Below, piece by piece: positions 21,230 to 33,154 of a DNA stretch of 64,000 nucleotides. How positions within the stretch are numbered: the stretch's first letter is position 1; every line of letters starts with the position of its first letter. The translations under genes were made by a program, and so were the position numbers. The DNA is taken from the NCBI GenBank assembly GCA_963930775.1, contig OZ005693.1, positions 2,046,001 through 2,110,000 of the forward strand, written 5' to 3'. Below the pieces are notes generated by a model. That model saw nothing but the letters and a program-made list of their open reading frames with translations, ran no database searches and was not told where the DNA came from. The DNA is from Cliona cf. orientalis (taxonomy: Eukaryota > Porifera > Demospongiae > Clionaida > Clionaidae).

Positions 21230-23455
21230 AAGTGTATACTGTAACCATCTCATTCCTCCATACCCCACCAGGTGCATCCTACGTCATGTGTCAGCCTTCT
21301 TCTAGATGTTTCCAAGAGATGGAGAAAACATTCCTCCATGACTGGGACAAGAGCAAAGGCCTCAATCCAACAGTCTGCCTAGTCGTAGCCATTGCCAACC
21401 CAACCCTAGAAGACAATTTGGCTCTGTACAAATCCTCGCTAAAACGGACACACCAGAAAACCGAATATCACTACCACGGTACAAAGCTGAAGTGTCCACT
21501 GCATAAGTACTACATGCCATGTCAGCAAAAAGACTGCGGAGTGTGTGGGATATCGAGAAACGGGTTTTCGCTCGACTGCGCCAGCGACGACTGTCGGCAC
21601 TTTGCGACCGCTTTCTACCTGGCCCCGAATTCGTCGAAATGTCACGATTACTGCGCTACGACCATCAGTGACGACAGAAGACCGCAGCGAGCTACAAGTA
21701 CTGCCGCCTCTAACCCTTACTACGCCATGATCTACTGCGAGGTAGCCCCTGGGAAGAAGTATCATCTCAAACACAGAGAGAACTTTTTGAACGGCCCACC
21801 GAATGGATACAACACGGTGTACGGGAAGAGCTCGGAGATGCCGTTTCTCCACGGCGACAGTAAGAACGAAGAACTGGTCGTATTCAATGAGGAGGCAATC
21901 TCTCCGAAATACATCATCTGCTATAAAGTGGCACAACCTTAAATCAATTAGTTATAACACACTGTGTGAATTATATGTAATGTGTAAAGTTGTCATATTA
22001 TTTGTATGTTTTTTGTGCATACATCTTCACCTTCTTGATCATTACATTTTGGCAATGACTATTAATGGAATAAAAAAATTAATGGTAATAGTGATATACA
22101 TGTACCCAGTGCTCTAATGTAAGGACTACCTGGAGCTCTTCTTTAGCACATGACCATTACAATAATATGCAAAGCTTCATTCAAATCAGTGTCTGTATGC
22201 TAGTAAAATGAGAACCCAATATCCACCTACCTGCATGCATATACTGAACCCACAAGCATCTGAATGACTCCAGTACGGCCTTAAAAGGTCGTCACCTTTT
22301 TTATGGTCAGACATTTACATTAGATACACAAGCATTTGTTGTATAACTTTAAGGAAACAAAAAACGTCTTGGATAATCATTGCTATTACTGGAGTACACA
22401 GCTGTCTTTACCGTTACAGCAACATGCGTACATTAGGCATTAGGCAATGATCAACTACCGACTGCCTTATAATAATCATGGATTATCAAGCTATATATTA
22501 CATTAAATTTGTAAGTAGTCCCTTATGATATCTAAAATGCAAGACTTAGTGCATAATATTATAATATCATTATCATGTTTACCGCAATACAAACACCGAT
22601 AGTGCAAGTGATCTATTGGCCCATGCTTAGATTGTGTGCAAATATGCATGCAGTGGCATAAAAATAAGCTGATTCAGCATTTGATTACCTTGTTGATGAG
22701 TGTTGTCTCTCTCGCCTCCATCTCGTCGAGTAGCTGTTCCTTCTGGGTCTCCACGTCCTTCAGACGCTTCTCATAGTCAGTCTGGATGTGCCTCAGGGCC
22801 TGCAGGGATAGGAGTCTATAAGCCCTTAGTCTATCAAGCTAGAACACTTTTTCGCCCGACAATCTTTACCCACTCTATCCACACGTGAAAGGTCGTCGGG
22901 CGAAAAAGGGTCTAGCTTGATATATAGACTAATAAGCCCTTGGTAATAACCAACATATAAACTTGAGCAAGTATCCTCTACATGTACAAAGTCATTCATC
23001 ATGCTCTTCTGTATGGGATATTGATCTGACAGAGAGGATCTGACATGATGTAAATTTGGTAAAGGTCGCTTCCAAAACATGAGTCGGAAAAGGTCGTCAG
23101 TCATCAATACTGCAATTACCTTTCATTCACTCTCCCTCTCCCTCCCTCCTCGCTTTCTCTCTTCTCACTTCCTTCTTTACACAATAATAATACCCTCACT
23201 CACATCTGTTGAATTCTCCAGCTCCCTCTTTGTGCTCTCATAGAGGCCACTCAGCTCCTCAAACTGTATCTGAAGGTTCTGCTTCTCCTCGAGTATCACC
23301 AGCCCATATTCCGCCGCCTGTGCCCTCTCCTCACTAGCCTGCACCAGCTCAGCGTTTATTTTGGCTAGCTCCTCCTTCAGGGACTGGATGTCACCGATGG
23401 GGTGGTGGTTGGAGTTGTTCAGGTTCAAGGGAGAGATTGGGTGAGGGCCTTCCAT
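15778..23455 (-). CDS. BICD: Bicaudal-D dynein adaptor
   Basis: Homolog of Bicaudal-D, a homodimeric coiled-coil adaptor that joins cytoplasmic dynein and dynactin to Rab6-type cargo. Exons 23204-23455, 22689-22799, 18084-18196 and 15778-17683 join in frame to about 793 residues (animal BICD proteins are roughly 780-980). The first coding exon carries the CC1 box AAEYG (residues 47-51) within ERAQAAEYGLVILEEK, the conserved dynein light intermediate chain-binding site. The remainder is heptad-rich coiled coil with two Ser/Pro linkers. The C-terminal region has the most conserved block: NNLRAIMKARTTTAEVAISS, then LRTMYAKRCEDYIDEI and KKTIQRKLELSTELEEY, matching the BICD C-terminal cargo-binding domain. 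The ATG at 23455 is the first in frame; a 5' non-coding exon upstream is likely because a (TC)n tract and acceptor-like AG precede it. The 4.5-kb intron 18197-22688 contains an oppositely oriented gene. Confidence 0.88.
18862..21942 (+). CDS. FN3 plus PARP-like ADP-ribosyltransferase, nested gene
   Basis: Lies wholly inside a Bicaudal-D intron on the other strand. Exons 19404-19709, 20310-20435, 20832-20936 and 21272-21942 join in phase 1; a tiny first exon 18862-18874 (MGNG) completes the frame to about 406 residues but is the weakest part. Residues ~15-105 form a fibronectin-III-like domain (IEYVVYANDQELQVVHG, LTPLKTYNFKVTARH). Residues ~107-180 are Cys/His-rich. Residues ~190-406 resemble a PARP catalytic domain: YHGT (His252), CGISRNGF, ATAFYLAPNSSK (Tyr299), GPPNGYNTVYGKS, and EELVVFNEEAISPKYIICY with a candidate catalytic Glu384. 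The H-Y-E set would permit poly- or mono-ADP-ribosylation; activity is untested. FN3 with PARP is not a combination I recognise. MGNG would allow N-myristoylation if the first exon is right. Confidence 0.7.
21180..21227. repeat. (GA)n microsatellite
   Basis: Pure GA dinucleotide run of about 48 bp in the last intron of the FN3-PARP gene. Confidence 0.95.
21943..22545. other. Intronic sequence, no gene seen
   Basis: Part of the large Bicaudal-D intron after the nested FN3-PARP gene, including its likely 3' UTR (AATAAA-like ATGGAATAAAAAAAT near 22065). No further feature supported. Confidence 0.5.
22828..22932. mobile_element. Small inverted-repeat MITE with 9-bp target duplication
   Basis: 105-bp element with ends AGTCTATCAAGCT and AGCTTGATATATAGACT and internal mirrored TTTTTCGCCCGAC / GTCGGGCGAAAAA. 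It is flanked by direct repeats TAAGCCCTT (22819-22827 and 22933-22941). The duplicate locus at about 61636-61662 has no insert. A related fragment (GGGTCTAGCTTGATAG) is at about 52965-52982. Confidence 0.85.
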
Positions 23456-23523
23456 CACTGACGACTAGTTGATATGCGGTTAGAGCTACAGTGGTGTGTG
23501 TGTGTGTGTGAGAGAGAGGGAGG

Positions 23524-23528
<5 letters not shown>

Positions 23529-23596
<68 letters not shown>
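23529..23596. repeat. (GA)n microsatellite upstream of BICD exon
   Basis: About 68 bp of GA repeats next to a (GT)n run (23493-23510), immediately 5' of the first coding exon of Bicaudal-D. On the sense strand it is a long pyrimidine tract ahead of the putative acceptor. Confidence 0.95.
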
Positions 23597-23602
<6 letters not shown>

Positions 23603-25200
23603 AGGGAGAGATTACGTAAGCCATTATTTATATAATGGTCACTATGCAACCTTCAGTTTCTGTATTACACAGTTGGTAGCCGAAGTCAGTTTACAAATAC
23701 CTCACATATGTCTACATGTACATGTACATGTACATGCATGCATGTATGATAGTCACTCACTGTTATTAGGACTATTATAGGGTATTCATATTTCACGCTT
23801 TCAATAGTTGACAGTTGTGATAACTCTACTGCCAAGTACCCCCTAGTGTTATGCAATCACCACAGCTTTGGCATGACCTAGTGATTGACACTCACCAATC
23901 AAAGAGGCATTCCCCATCAGTTGACACTTTTTCACATCAAGTGTGTGTACTTGACGCCTATACCCACCCACACCCCCACATCCTAACAGCATGCCACATG
24001 TTAACCACTGCTAATCACAGTGGAGAGATGTTAAATGCCTAGTGGGCAAATTATCATCACTTAAGTCAAGAGGTCGAGGAGAAAGGGGAGTGTATTGTGA
24101 GTGAGTGAGAGATAGGGACAGAGGGAGAGGGGGGGAGAGGGAGAGATGGAGGGAGGGAGGAAGAGAAGGAGAGAGGGGGACACTACAGTTGATACTAAAT
24201 CTTATAAATTCACCACACACGTCACTATGACATAATGCCTTCCTTCCTTGCTTCCAAGGAAACACGCATAGCTTTGAAATGTCATCAGAGGGAGCTGAAA
24301 AAAGCTCTCAAGTCAACACAATCATCAAATGAGTGGGTCATAATTAGATTAGCAACACCACAACACATCACAGTCACACTCTTCAGCTAAAGCTACACTA
24401 CACTGTTAATATGATAAACTCTTGATACTAGTCAGTGTTAGCCTGTCGTACAAAGCACCTTCGAGCTACAATCATCCATGTATGCATATTATATTACTTC
24501 CCATTCTTGGATGGCACAAAAATGATTGCATTGTCTAATAATAATTATTGAGCTTTTTCAAAGACTTCAAAAGCCATGTAACATGTACTCACAATTCAAT
24601 TAGTTTGAAACATCAGCCCTACAACTTAACTTGTATACAGGATTCACGTGGACCTACCGATACAGCTAGCAAGCTGCATACATCACACAAGGTATGGTAG
24701 ATACACGTACTAATATTATGTGGTGTGCACTTCATTACTGACAAATTGGACTGTACATGTTCCAACAGCCGCATACCACCTCTCATTAGCCGTGGGTGTG
24801 TACGCCACTCACTGTTTGAGGCAAGTCTATTAACAACCTGTTAGCAACTGTCAATATTATTAAGGCCCGTGTGACGCAAGCTACCAAGTTCACCGGTCTT
24901 TGTATATGTTCATTATGCCTGTAATGTATTGTTTCTCGGCGTCTAATCGCTTGCACAGTTGCCAAGGGAATATCTGAGGGATTGTACACTGTGTACTGTA
25001 CCTGTGTATGGCAACATTGGCAGCTGCACACCCCGTCTGTCTTTGGGTGTGGGGCTGGGTGAACAATAGCTATACCCTATCGTATCTGATCCAAGAATTA
25101 ATATAGATGGGCAGCCTTCTATATTTCACATGCTCAATATAACTGCACCAGGGCTGTGGAAATATGAAAGATTGAATCGGCTGCACACACTCAAATAATG

Positions 25201-26418
25201 CAAATAAAAATTTACAAGAGGATGCTCGTTGAACACGGAACTTTAAAATTGGCTGCCAAGTTGATCAATCTTTTTAGCATGGCCAGGGCCATATACAGAC
25301 CATAGCTCAAAATTTATATCTTCAACCTATATTCGAGTTTCATGATAGAACTCTCTTACAATAGTGGAACCCCACCACTCAAGGACACTCTTGGGATAGC
25401 TTATTAAAAGGAGATATCCTCATAATTTTTGGGAGTAGTTTTGTATACCTCCTCATGTAGCTGGGGCCATGCATAGTGTCCTGATTATCAAGGAAGACGT
25501 CCTTAGAGTGGGGTTCTACCGTTTAACGGTTTAATATCACTCAGTGAACTGATATTGCGACCAGATCAGAGGCCACTTACAGCTTGTTTACAACGCAAGC
25601 TAGCCTCGTCAAAGGTGCGGGCTAAGGACGAGCATACACATGTACGAACTTTCATGGTAGATCATACAACCACACCATCATACCTGATTGGAGCTTAAAG
25701 TCCACGACAGAGCACCCGCAGCGTACGTCTAGCTGGTCGTTGTGACCATCAACCGCCTCCCAGTAGGGCTCCTAGATACTATAAATCGTAGTTGATATGA
25801 AAAAGCACACTCAGCACAAAATCAATCCTCCATACCGTATCCGCCCAGAACCGGAAGCACACAAACGTCCTCAATATGGAATTCTAATTGAAGGGCTCTC
25901 CCTGTAGACACGTAGCATGCTACATGCAGGCAGAGAAAAGTTTAATTGATCCACAGATCTTCCTGTTTTTCAGCATTGCACCCATAGTATACTTATGTAT
26001 CTATGGTTGCACGCAAGAACATTGAAAAACTGGCCATAATAATATTATTATGAAAGTGGCCCGGGGAATGCAGCACCAGCTGAGATATCGATATGATCTG
26101 ATCCCTGTGTTCGTACTGACAGACAATTTCATTGGCTGGGACTAAAATTTTAATATATAATAAATGTTCATGTACAAACATGACTAACAAACTTTAGTGC
26201 ACTCGTGGTATTGTGAATAAAAGTGTGATCCATAGATATTGTTGTGTCATAATATTATGCATTGCATGAATATCAAGTGCAAAATAAGTAACATAAAATT
26301 ACTATCAACAGTACACACAAAATTCTGTAGCTAATTGCAAAGTGCTTGTGAAACATGTAATTAAGAAAGCCATAGTGTATTACCTACAAGAGTGTGAGAA
26401 CAGAGAAAATTACAATTT
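25201..26418. other. Spacer between BICD 5' region and the GTPase array
   Basis: No coding exon found. At about 25364-25521 a probable MITE of about 160 bp has mirrored ends (GTGGAACCCCAC and GTGGGGTTCTAC, with AAGGACA / GTCCTT inside). The remainder is AT-rich; the last few hundred bases are the 3' UTR of copy A. Confidence 0.5.
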
Positions 26419-29400
26419 TTAAGCTGGAAGTTCCTCGGCGAGCTGTGCATATCCAACCATGGGACACTTGAGAGCTTTAGTAACAGCTGCCCACGATGGC
26501 TTGGGCTTCCCATTGTTCAACCAGTACTCCAGCATGGCAGTGAGGCAGTCGTCTGGATCCTGGTTATTGTTCTTCTTGATAGCGTTGAGTGTGCCTGGTG
26601 AAATTCCCAGCTTGAGGCCAATGTTGAACCACTTCACCCTGGCCTCCCATACTGCCTCCAGAACATCACCAAGATCATCTATAAAGAGCTCTCCTGCAAA
26701 GTAAAGCATAGATAATTTCAAGTCACTGCATATATAAATAAAAACTACCTATTAATTTACTTACCTATATTCGTGATAGTTTGTGAAGATGATGCTCGTG
26801 AACCATCAGTAGCAGCTCCTTGGCTTTTTGATTCTCCTATACAATAGAAGAAAAGTAGAATACTGATCATACTATGCCTTAAGAGACATGCCGCTTTCCA
26901 CAAACAATGCCAAATAGTCTGGACGCATGCTTCTTGAGGTAGGTATAAATACCTTTGTGGCCAAGCCAGAGCTTGTGCTGCTCCGTCATTTCACTGTAGA
27001 CTCGGCGGTGGCTGGTGCAAATCAGAAGTCTTCCATTTTCTGAAATGATAGCTGGGTGAAGATCGTCGTGTTTTGGGCAAGGAAAGGCAATTTCGGGAAT
27101 TAAATTGTTGTAGTTCAGCTTTTGCGATGCCTTTCGTATCCCAGTCAGGATCGTCTCGCGAATTGCTGGACATATTTCTTCGTAGACTTTTTGGATTCCA
27201 TCAGCGCTGGCACCCTTGGGAGGTTCAAGCTCTACAATAACGTGAAAATACGAGGAGAAAGGATCGGTTATCGTCACACAGCCCGGATTTTTTCCAGGAA
27301 GAGCAAATTCAACTCGATTGCGAGAAACTTGCACAGGGTAGCCGTCCTCTTCAAGAAGCTCCCACTTGGCTTCAGCGATGAGAGAAGCAAGGAGAAAGCA
27401 GTAAACACCAAGCTTGGGGCCGTCTCGACCAAAGTAGAAGAGAAGGGCTAGTGATGAAGCACCTGACACAAGACGTGGTATGTCTTGCTTCCTCAGAAGG
27501 CAGGGCATGAGATACTCACCTTTCCCAACCTCCGCCATGATCCTCAGGTGCTTGAGGACCAAGATCAGCTGCTCCTTCATGAAAAGCTTAGGGACGTAAT
27601 GAGACGAGAACTGTTCAAGTATCTCAGCTGTCACAATTCCACGTTTCACGAATTTCTTCAAAGCTCCAAGAAGCTTACCACTCGATTTTGCTTGCAATGA
27701 TAGGCTGTGCACCACAAGCTCGGTGATTTTATCGAGGATGGCCTGGGCATCAATGAATATGATATTCGAAAGAACTTCTTCATAGTAGAAGATCAGCTTC
27801 AGCCCATGAAGGTACTTCAGTGCTGCCTCAAATGATTCTCGTGTAAAATTGTAGGTAGCTGCCACTTCAAAGCACTCTTCTTTGCTCATCACTGATTTTC
27901 CTTGCTCCTTGGCCATTCTCTGAAAGGCCATTTCCAAGGGGATGTATCGAAGTGGTACTTTTTTCGGCTTCAATTTACACAATTCTTCCTTCGCTTTCTT
28001 TCTCAAAATCGATATTACTGTTTCATCTTCATCTCCTGGTGTCTTTATGTTGACAGCAAGCAGCAGTGACTCTCCATGGACGATAATATTATCCTCCATC
28101 TCCTGAGGTATTATGCTTCGAAGCTTCTTCTCCTTCATTTCTATGCTCTCCTGTGGGCACTCCTGCTGGAGGTCTTTGTGCGTGCCCACAAATGCAATCT
28201 TAGGACATGTGTTGCGGTCACAGGTTGATCGTATCACCCTCATGCAGTGGCGAAGCGTATCTAAGTGTGTAAAAGGTGACTTGAATGGCTCTCCAACACG
28301 TTCTCCTCTGGTGTAGAACTCGACTAGCGGAAAGCTGTCTAAGGGCTCATTGAGCTTCACTACCAGCACGCCAAGCATGGTGTTTTGGATGAACACAGGG
28401 AGGACCTCGTGAAACATAGGCTGGCCTCCTGTGTCATCGACGTCAAGCACATCTTTATCATTGAGATCTGATTTCTTCTTTGCTCCTGCCTGCATTCGAC
28501 CAAGGTACTGCCTCTTCATAGCACGATGAACACACCATGTTTCCTCTCTTCGTGAAGCATCTACTTTGACAGCTGATGATGGCTGCCTCGTGGTTTCCTT
28601 CTGACTAGGAGATGAAGAACTAGCTAAACTGTTCAAGTCATCCTTAGCCTCGGCTTGGATAGAAGGTTTAGCAAGAGCTACACTATCGGTTGATTGTGGT
28701 ATATTTGCTACAAGCATGTCAGAATAGTGGTCGTCGGTGATTCGTACAAAGTGGTCGTCACTCACTCCTGCCACCTTAATGTGAGCTACAGCTCTCACTG
28801 GCTTCTTTGCACATGGAGTGCTTTCTCGTATCGATGGAGGATCTTCCTTGAGGAAAGCTGCAAGGAAGTGGGTTTTTCCTGACCCTCCCACCCCTAAGAG
28901 TAAGGCGCTGCCATTTCGTAACGACACTTCACCCTCCATCATGGCTGCATCAAAACACTGCTGCGTTTTCTCACTAACTGTAGGAACAGAATTAAACAAC
29001 GAACATTATATTATTAGACTACAGGTGAATTAGTGTACTACTACAGAAAAGTCATTGATGTATAAAACTGTAATCATTGGTAAGGATCACCAAGTTTATA
29101 TGCTCTTATCCACGCAATTCAAGTAGTGTCCTACATTATGCATAATAATTATTATACATATACATAAATCCACACACAAATGTACTTAAAAAGTTAATGT
29201 AGTAACTAAAGCAGAATGACAATGCCATGTATGCCCCCATCCCCACAATTACATTCCTCAAAAATTTCATGCAATCATAATGCACTCAGCACATACATGT
29301 ACGCACATTTGCATCCCCCTTATCCCCCTGGATCCGCCACTGAACATGCATGGCTAGCAAGCTGCATTTGTGTGTACAACCATACAATCATACATACTCC

Positions 29401-32400
29401 AGTATATAAGACACACATGGCCTAGTGTAGGGACTGAGGTAACTTCAATGGTCACACCAGCTGTACCACAGAACACACCCCATCGATAGGGTGGGTACAT
29501 ATATTATGTACAGCAATACACAGCTTTAAGGGCTTCCTATTGTACACATGCAGCATGAATTATTGAAATACAGACAACAGTCTCACTACAGTGTGTCTTG
29601 TGTACCTTTGACATAAGTATTCTCCACCAAGTCAGCCTGCTGGGGAAGATCCATCATCCAACCATCGCGGAGTACCTCTGCAACCTGGATCCAAGTAGGG
29701 CAGGGGTGTTGATGGACGTAGAGGTCTAGGTAGGCCTCTTTCCTCTGGGTGGGGCTCTGGTAGACCTTCTTTATTCTATCTATCTCAGACCGTGGTAGAC
29801 CTAGGTTGTATTTACCTCCAAGCTCATCTACCTTCTCAGGGTCCAGTGGTGCAAACAGTTCCATTAGTTTCTCAGTAGTTACAGTGAGATCTGCATGTGC
29901 AAGGACAAAATTAATGTTTGTCAATGAAAGCAAATACCGTATAGCGGGAAATTTTCGAGGGAGAAAACTTTCGCGGATCGGTAGGAAAGGAGCATTTCGC
30001 GGAGAAAACTTTCGCGGAATGTTAAAACTGGTCGCATAATGGGTGTGGCATGCCTAGAATTTCGTGGAGAAAACTTTCGCGGATGGCGGGAAAATCGCGA
30101 AATTCGTGAAAGTTTTCTCCCTTGAAAGTTTCCCGCTATACGGTACTTATTATTATGGCATTAATATTCCATACAACCCACAATAATAGTTGAGGTATCC
30201 CAAATTTATTTACATCTCCATTCAGTGATGCACCACTAATACATGTATACACACATACATATATGTAGTAAAATATTAAGTGTAAAGTACGGCTCGATCA
30301 CCTCTAGGAGGGAGATATGACCTCACTTCCTCAACTGCAGCCACCTGGTGATGACGGTATAGTGACTTGGCAAGTCGTTCCCATGAAGAATGTAGGATGC
30401 AGTTGACGTAAAAGTCAGCACATTCATCCTCCTTCCCAGATGTGCACAACTCCTCTATGTTATTCATCTCCATTTGATAATCACAAGCACCCATCCACAC
30501 CTCTGTCTTTACTTTTGGCTCGACCTTCTCCATGACATGAGTGATATTGTCCACTGTCAGAGTGGGGTCTGGGGGGAGAGGGTGGATAACATCACTACTA
30601 GACCTCACACTAAATCACACAAGCTCATGCCAGTATGTACAGTGTAGGGTTCATGGCAAACTAGACAGTGCTAATGAGCAAAGCAGTTGTGCATGTACCA
30701 GTAGCCTTATCATACATCAGTACAGTATGACACATTAGTAGCTATACTATAATATGGCAGCAGTATATTTACCAGTCGACATGAATGACTTGGATTCCCT
30801 TGCTAAGGCATATTCCTCCCTAGCATACAATGTCGAAGTAATTTCTTCCCATTCAGCGTTAGGATGGCAGTTCACATAGTAGTCTGCACATGCATGGTTC
30901 TTCTTTGTGTCAGTGGAGTATCTCTTCTGGATCTCCTCACGCAGTGACCTGGGAATATAAAGTCCACCATGATCCATCACCTTCTCCCACTTGTCTGCTG
31001 GTACCTTATTCAGTATTTGAGTGACATTGTCCACTGTCATAGTGGGGTCTGGGGGAACAGAGTTATGTGCAGCAACACACTCATTATAATGACCAGTGCT
31101 ACGGCAGAAATAAGTTTGTTAGGATAACCCCTTCAGGCACAGATTTGATCATTGTGTCATACATGTAGGTAGGCATTTATAGGTGCATGGCTATAAGCAA
31201 AAATATTTTGATTAGTTATGTGTACTATTATTATGTTACCGTATTTTCTCGTTATTAGGCGCATTTCGCTTATAAGCGCATATTCGTTATTAAGCGCATG
31301 CTATTTTGTTGGCCTAAGCACTCGTTATTAGGCGCATTTCGCATATAAGCGCATACTGATATTATGTGACCATTGACCTCGATATCTGCACGCTTGCTAG
31401 CTTGCCCAGGGCTCCAACCTTTTCAAGTTAGTCGAAATTACGATGGCTACTGTCGATTCTCAGGTTCTTCCAGCAATGAACGCCATGTCGACCTGGGCAG
31501 AATGCAGCAACGTGAACAATCGTGCGATCGATCGATTGGCCACGCCCCTTAAATGATATCGCAAACGCGCATGCGTTCTTGATGTAGCTATTTTTTGTTA
31601 GGCGCATCTCACTGTTAGGCGCACTTCGTTATTAAGCGCAGGTTTTCTTCCTGTGGAGATATAAGCGCATGCGCTTAAAATAGCGAGAAAATACGGTAAT
31701 TGGTCACTATATATAAGTTGCACTGTACATATGTAACACACACATACCGTATGGCAGGTAATTTTCGTGGGGTGCTAATTTTCGTTATTTTCGTGGTTGA
31801 CTTGGCAGTCACAAAATTTTCCCACCCACGAAAATAATTAATGCTTACAGTGATAGGCGAGTCCATGATGATGGGCGTGGCCACAAATATCGTGGCAGCG
31901 CGGCCAACATTTTACAGTATTAGCAAGCAACAGTTAGCCATTATCATCCACGAGGCAGCCATCATCAGCTGTCAAAGTAGATGCCTCACGAAGAGAGGAA
32001 ACGTGGTGTGTTCGTCGTGCTATGAAGAGGCAGTACCTGAGTCGAATTCTATTTGTCCAAGTCTCTGTTAGTAACAATGAAGATTGCGAGCACGTGTATC
32101 GATAACATCATCGCTTGTGCCTGCAGTGCCACGCCCCTGGACTGGTTGCTGTCACAAAATTAAAAACAACGAAAATTAATTTTGAGGACATTTTCGGACT
32201 TTCCACGAAAATTAGCACCCACGAAAATTACCCGCCATACGGTATGTAGTGCATACACACATACACGGTCACACGTAAATGCAAATGTTCTCACATGTAC
32301 ATACTCCCACAAACACGCAACAGTCTGACCCCAATAAGATGAGGTGTACACACGCACGCACACATTACATGTATATAAATATTATGTGTGAGCTTAATCA

Positions 32401-33089
32401 TCTCCCTCTCCACACCGAGACCCACTCACCTTGATGTGGTTCAGCATTGGCCTTGATCTTTTCAGCCATGTGGCTTTTCCCTGCCCGATATAGAGCATGA
32501 ATCAGTCTCCTCCATGAGGGTTGGTAGTGACCTTCCCCCAGGAGGAACGCCTCCACCACAGCTTTAAGACGAGCCTCATGAAAGACATACTGATGCTCGA
32601 TGGCATCTAGCTTCTTTCGACCATCACTACGAAAGTCAAACCAGCCCAACAGCACCTCAGCCAGATCTCTCCAGTTCAGCCTCACTGTCTTCACCACCTC
32701 AAATGCATTATCAAAAGTGAGGGGAAGAGCTGGATAGGATAGACAACATTCTGGCACAAATCAAAAAGGTTCGTGATTTTTCACATTCTCAGATAAACAC
32801 ACAGTCCCCTCCCAGTCAGCCTCTGTGAATCAGGGCTCCTACTCCTTGTATAGCTATATAACTTGGAGCCGCAAAGCACGTAACATTGTTTGTGTACACC
32901 AACATTGATAATGGAAATCCTACCTCAAGCCTGACTTTATGGATGGAGATATCGGTTCTAGATCTGCTAGCACACGCCGCGCCGCCCAACATATTTATAG
33001 ATGTACTGGTACTTATTTTCCGTTGATTAATGTTCACTGATACTTATTTACTCACCTTCTCGGCTGCTGGGTTCTGCCAGCTCCGCCAT
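26419..33089 (-). CDS. Death-domain Roc/COR-like GTPase, copy A
   Basis: Eight exons, all introns phase 1: 33056-33089 (start MAELAEPSSRE), 32430-32729, 30773-31048, 30302-30568, 29606-29890, 26953-28977, 26765-26836, 26419-26693; about 1,177 residues, frame intact. Exons 2-5 each encode one death-like helical domain (residues ~12-387). Exon 6 encodes the G domain: P-loop GVGGSGKTH (416-424), switch DDTGGQP (568-574), base-recognition THKD (653-656), then a COR-like region starting RYIPLEMAFQRM and a C-terminal part ending LWLGHKG. About 150 residues lie between P-loop and DTGGQ, including a Ser/Thr-rich insert. Exon 7 is a Ser/Gly/Thr linker; exon 8 a canonical death domain (KWFNIGLKLGISPGTLNAIK) ending ELPA. 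Family knowledge: Roc-COR GTPases with death domains (for example DAPK1) act in cell-death signalling. The immune role is inference. No LRR, kinase or membrane segment. Confidence 0.85.
29937..30143. mobile_element. CCGTA-type MITE (copy A, DD4-DD3 intron)
   Basis: 207-bp element with ends CCGTATAGCGGGAAATTTTC and GAAAGTTTCCCGCTATACGG, flanked by TA on both sides. Internally it repeats GGAGAAAACTTTCGCGGA three times. It interrupts an intron that is short in other copies. Confidence 0.85.
31239..31696. mobile_element. CCGTA-type MITE with GCGCATTTCG repeats (copy A)
   Basis: 458-bp element with inverted ends CCGTATTTTCTCG and CGAGAAAATACGG, flanked by TA. The ends contain tandem units of TTATTAGGCGCATTTCG / TATAAGCGCAT in both orientations. 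Found only in copy A. Confidence 0.85.
31747..32242. mobile_element. CCGTA-type MITE with AATTTTCGTGG repeats (copy A)
   Basis: 496-bp element with ends CCGTATGGCAGGTAATTTTC and GAAAATTACCCGCCATACGG, flanked by TA (31745-31746, 32243-32244). It is only about 50 bp from the preceding element, so two insertions sit side by side in the DD2-DD1 intron. Confidence 0.85.
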
Positions 33090-33125
33090 TGTGGTTTAGT
33101 CGCTTCAATCCGCACCCATAAATAA

Positions 33126-33154
33126 GTGCACTTAACGATCATTTCCAACTACAC
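33126..33154 (-). promoter_or_regulatory. Conserved upstream block, copy A
   Basis: GTGCACTTAACGA followed by TCATTTCCAACT, 37-65 bp before the ATG. The same block is found before every full copy of the array; an upstream CACCCATAAA is also shared. Confidence 0.6.

Larger units (their letters stand above)
22546..25200. repeat. Segmental duplication, left copy
   Basis: About 2.65 kb, alignable by eye to 61365-64000 in the same orientation. It includes the first two Bicaudal-D coding exons, the intron between them, the (GA)n tract and about 1.7 kb upstream. Similarity ends on the left near CATAATATTATAATAT and on the right near 25200. Confidence 0.9.

Noticed and set aside
27122..27451. Plus-strand ORFs of about 70-120 codons repeated in each array copy
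   Set aside because: They are antisense shadows of the GTPase exon, recurring at the same offset with no own codon or start support.
28800..28977. NACHT (NLR) ATPase interpretation of the P-loop exon
   Set aside because: DDTGGQP and THKD are GTPase G3 and G4 motifs, and no Walker B or winged-helix pattern of NACHT proteins or LRRs is present.
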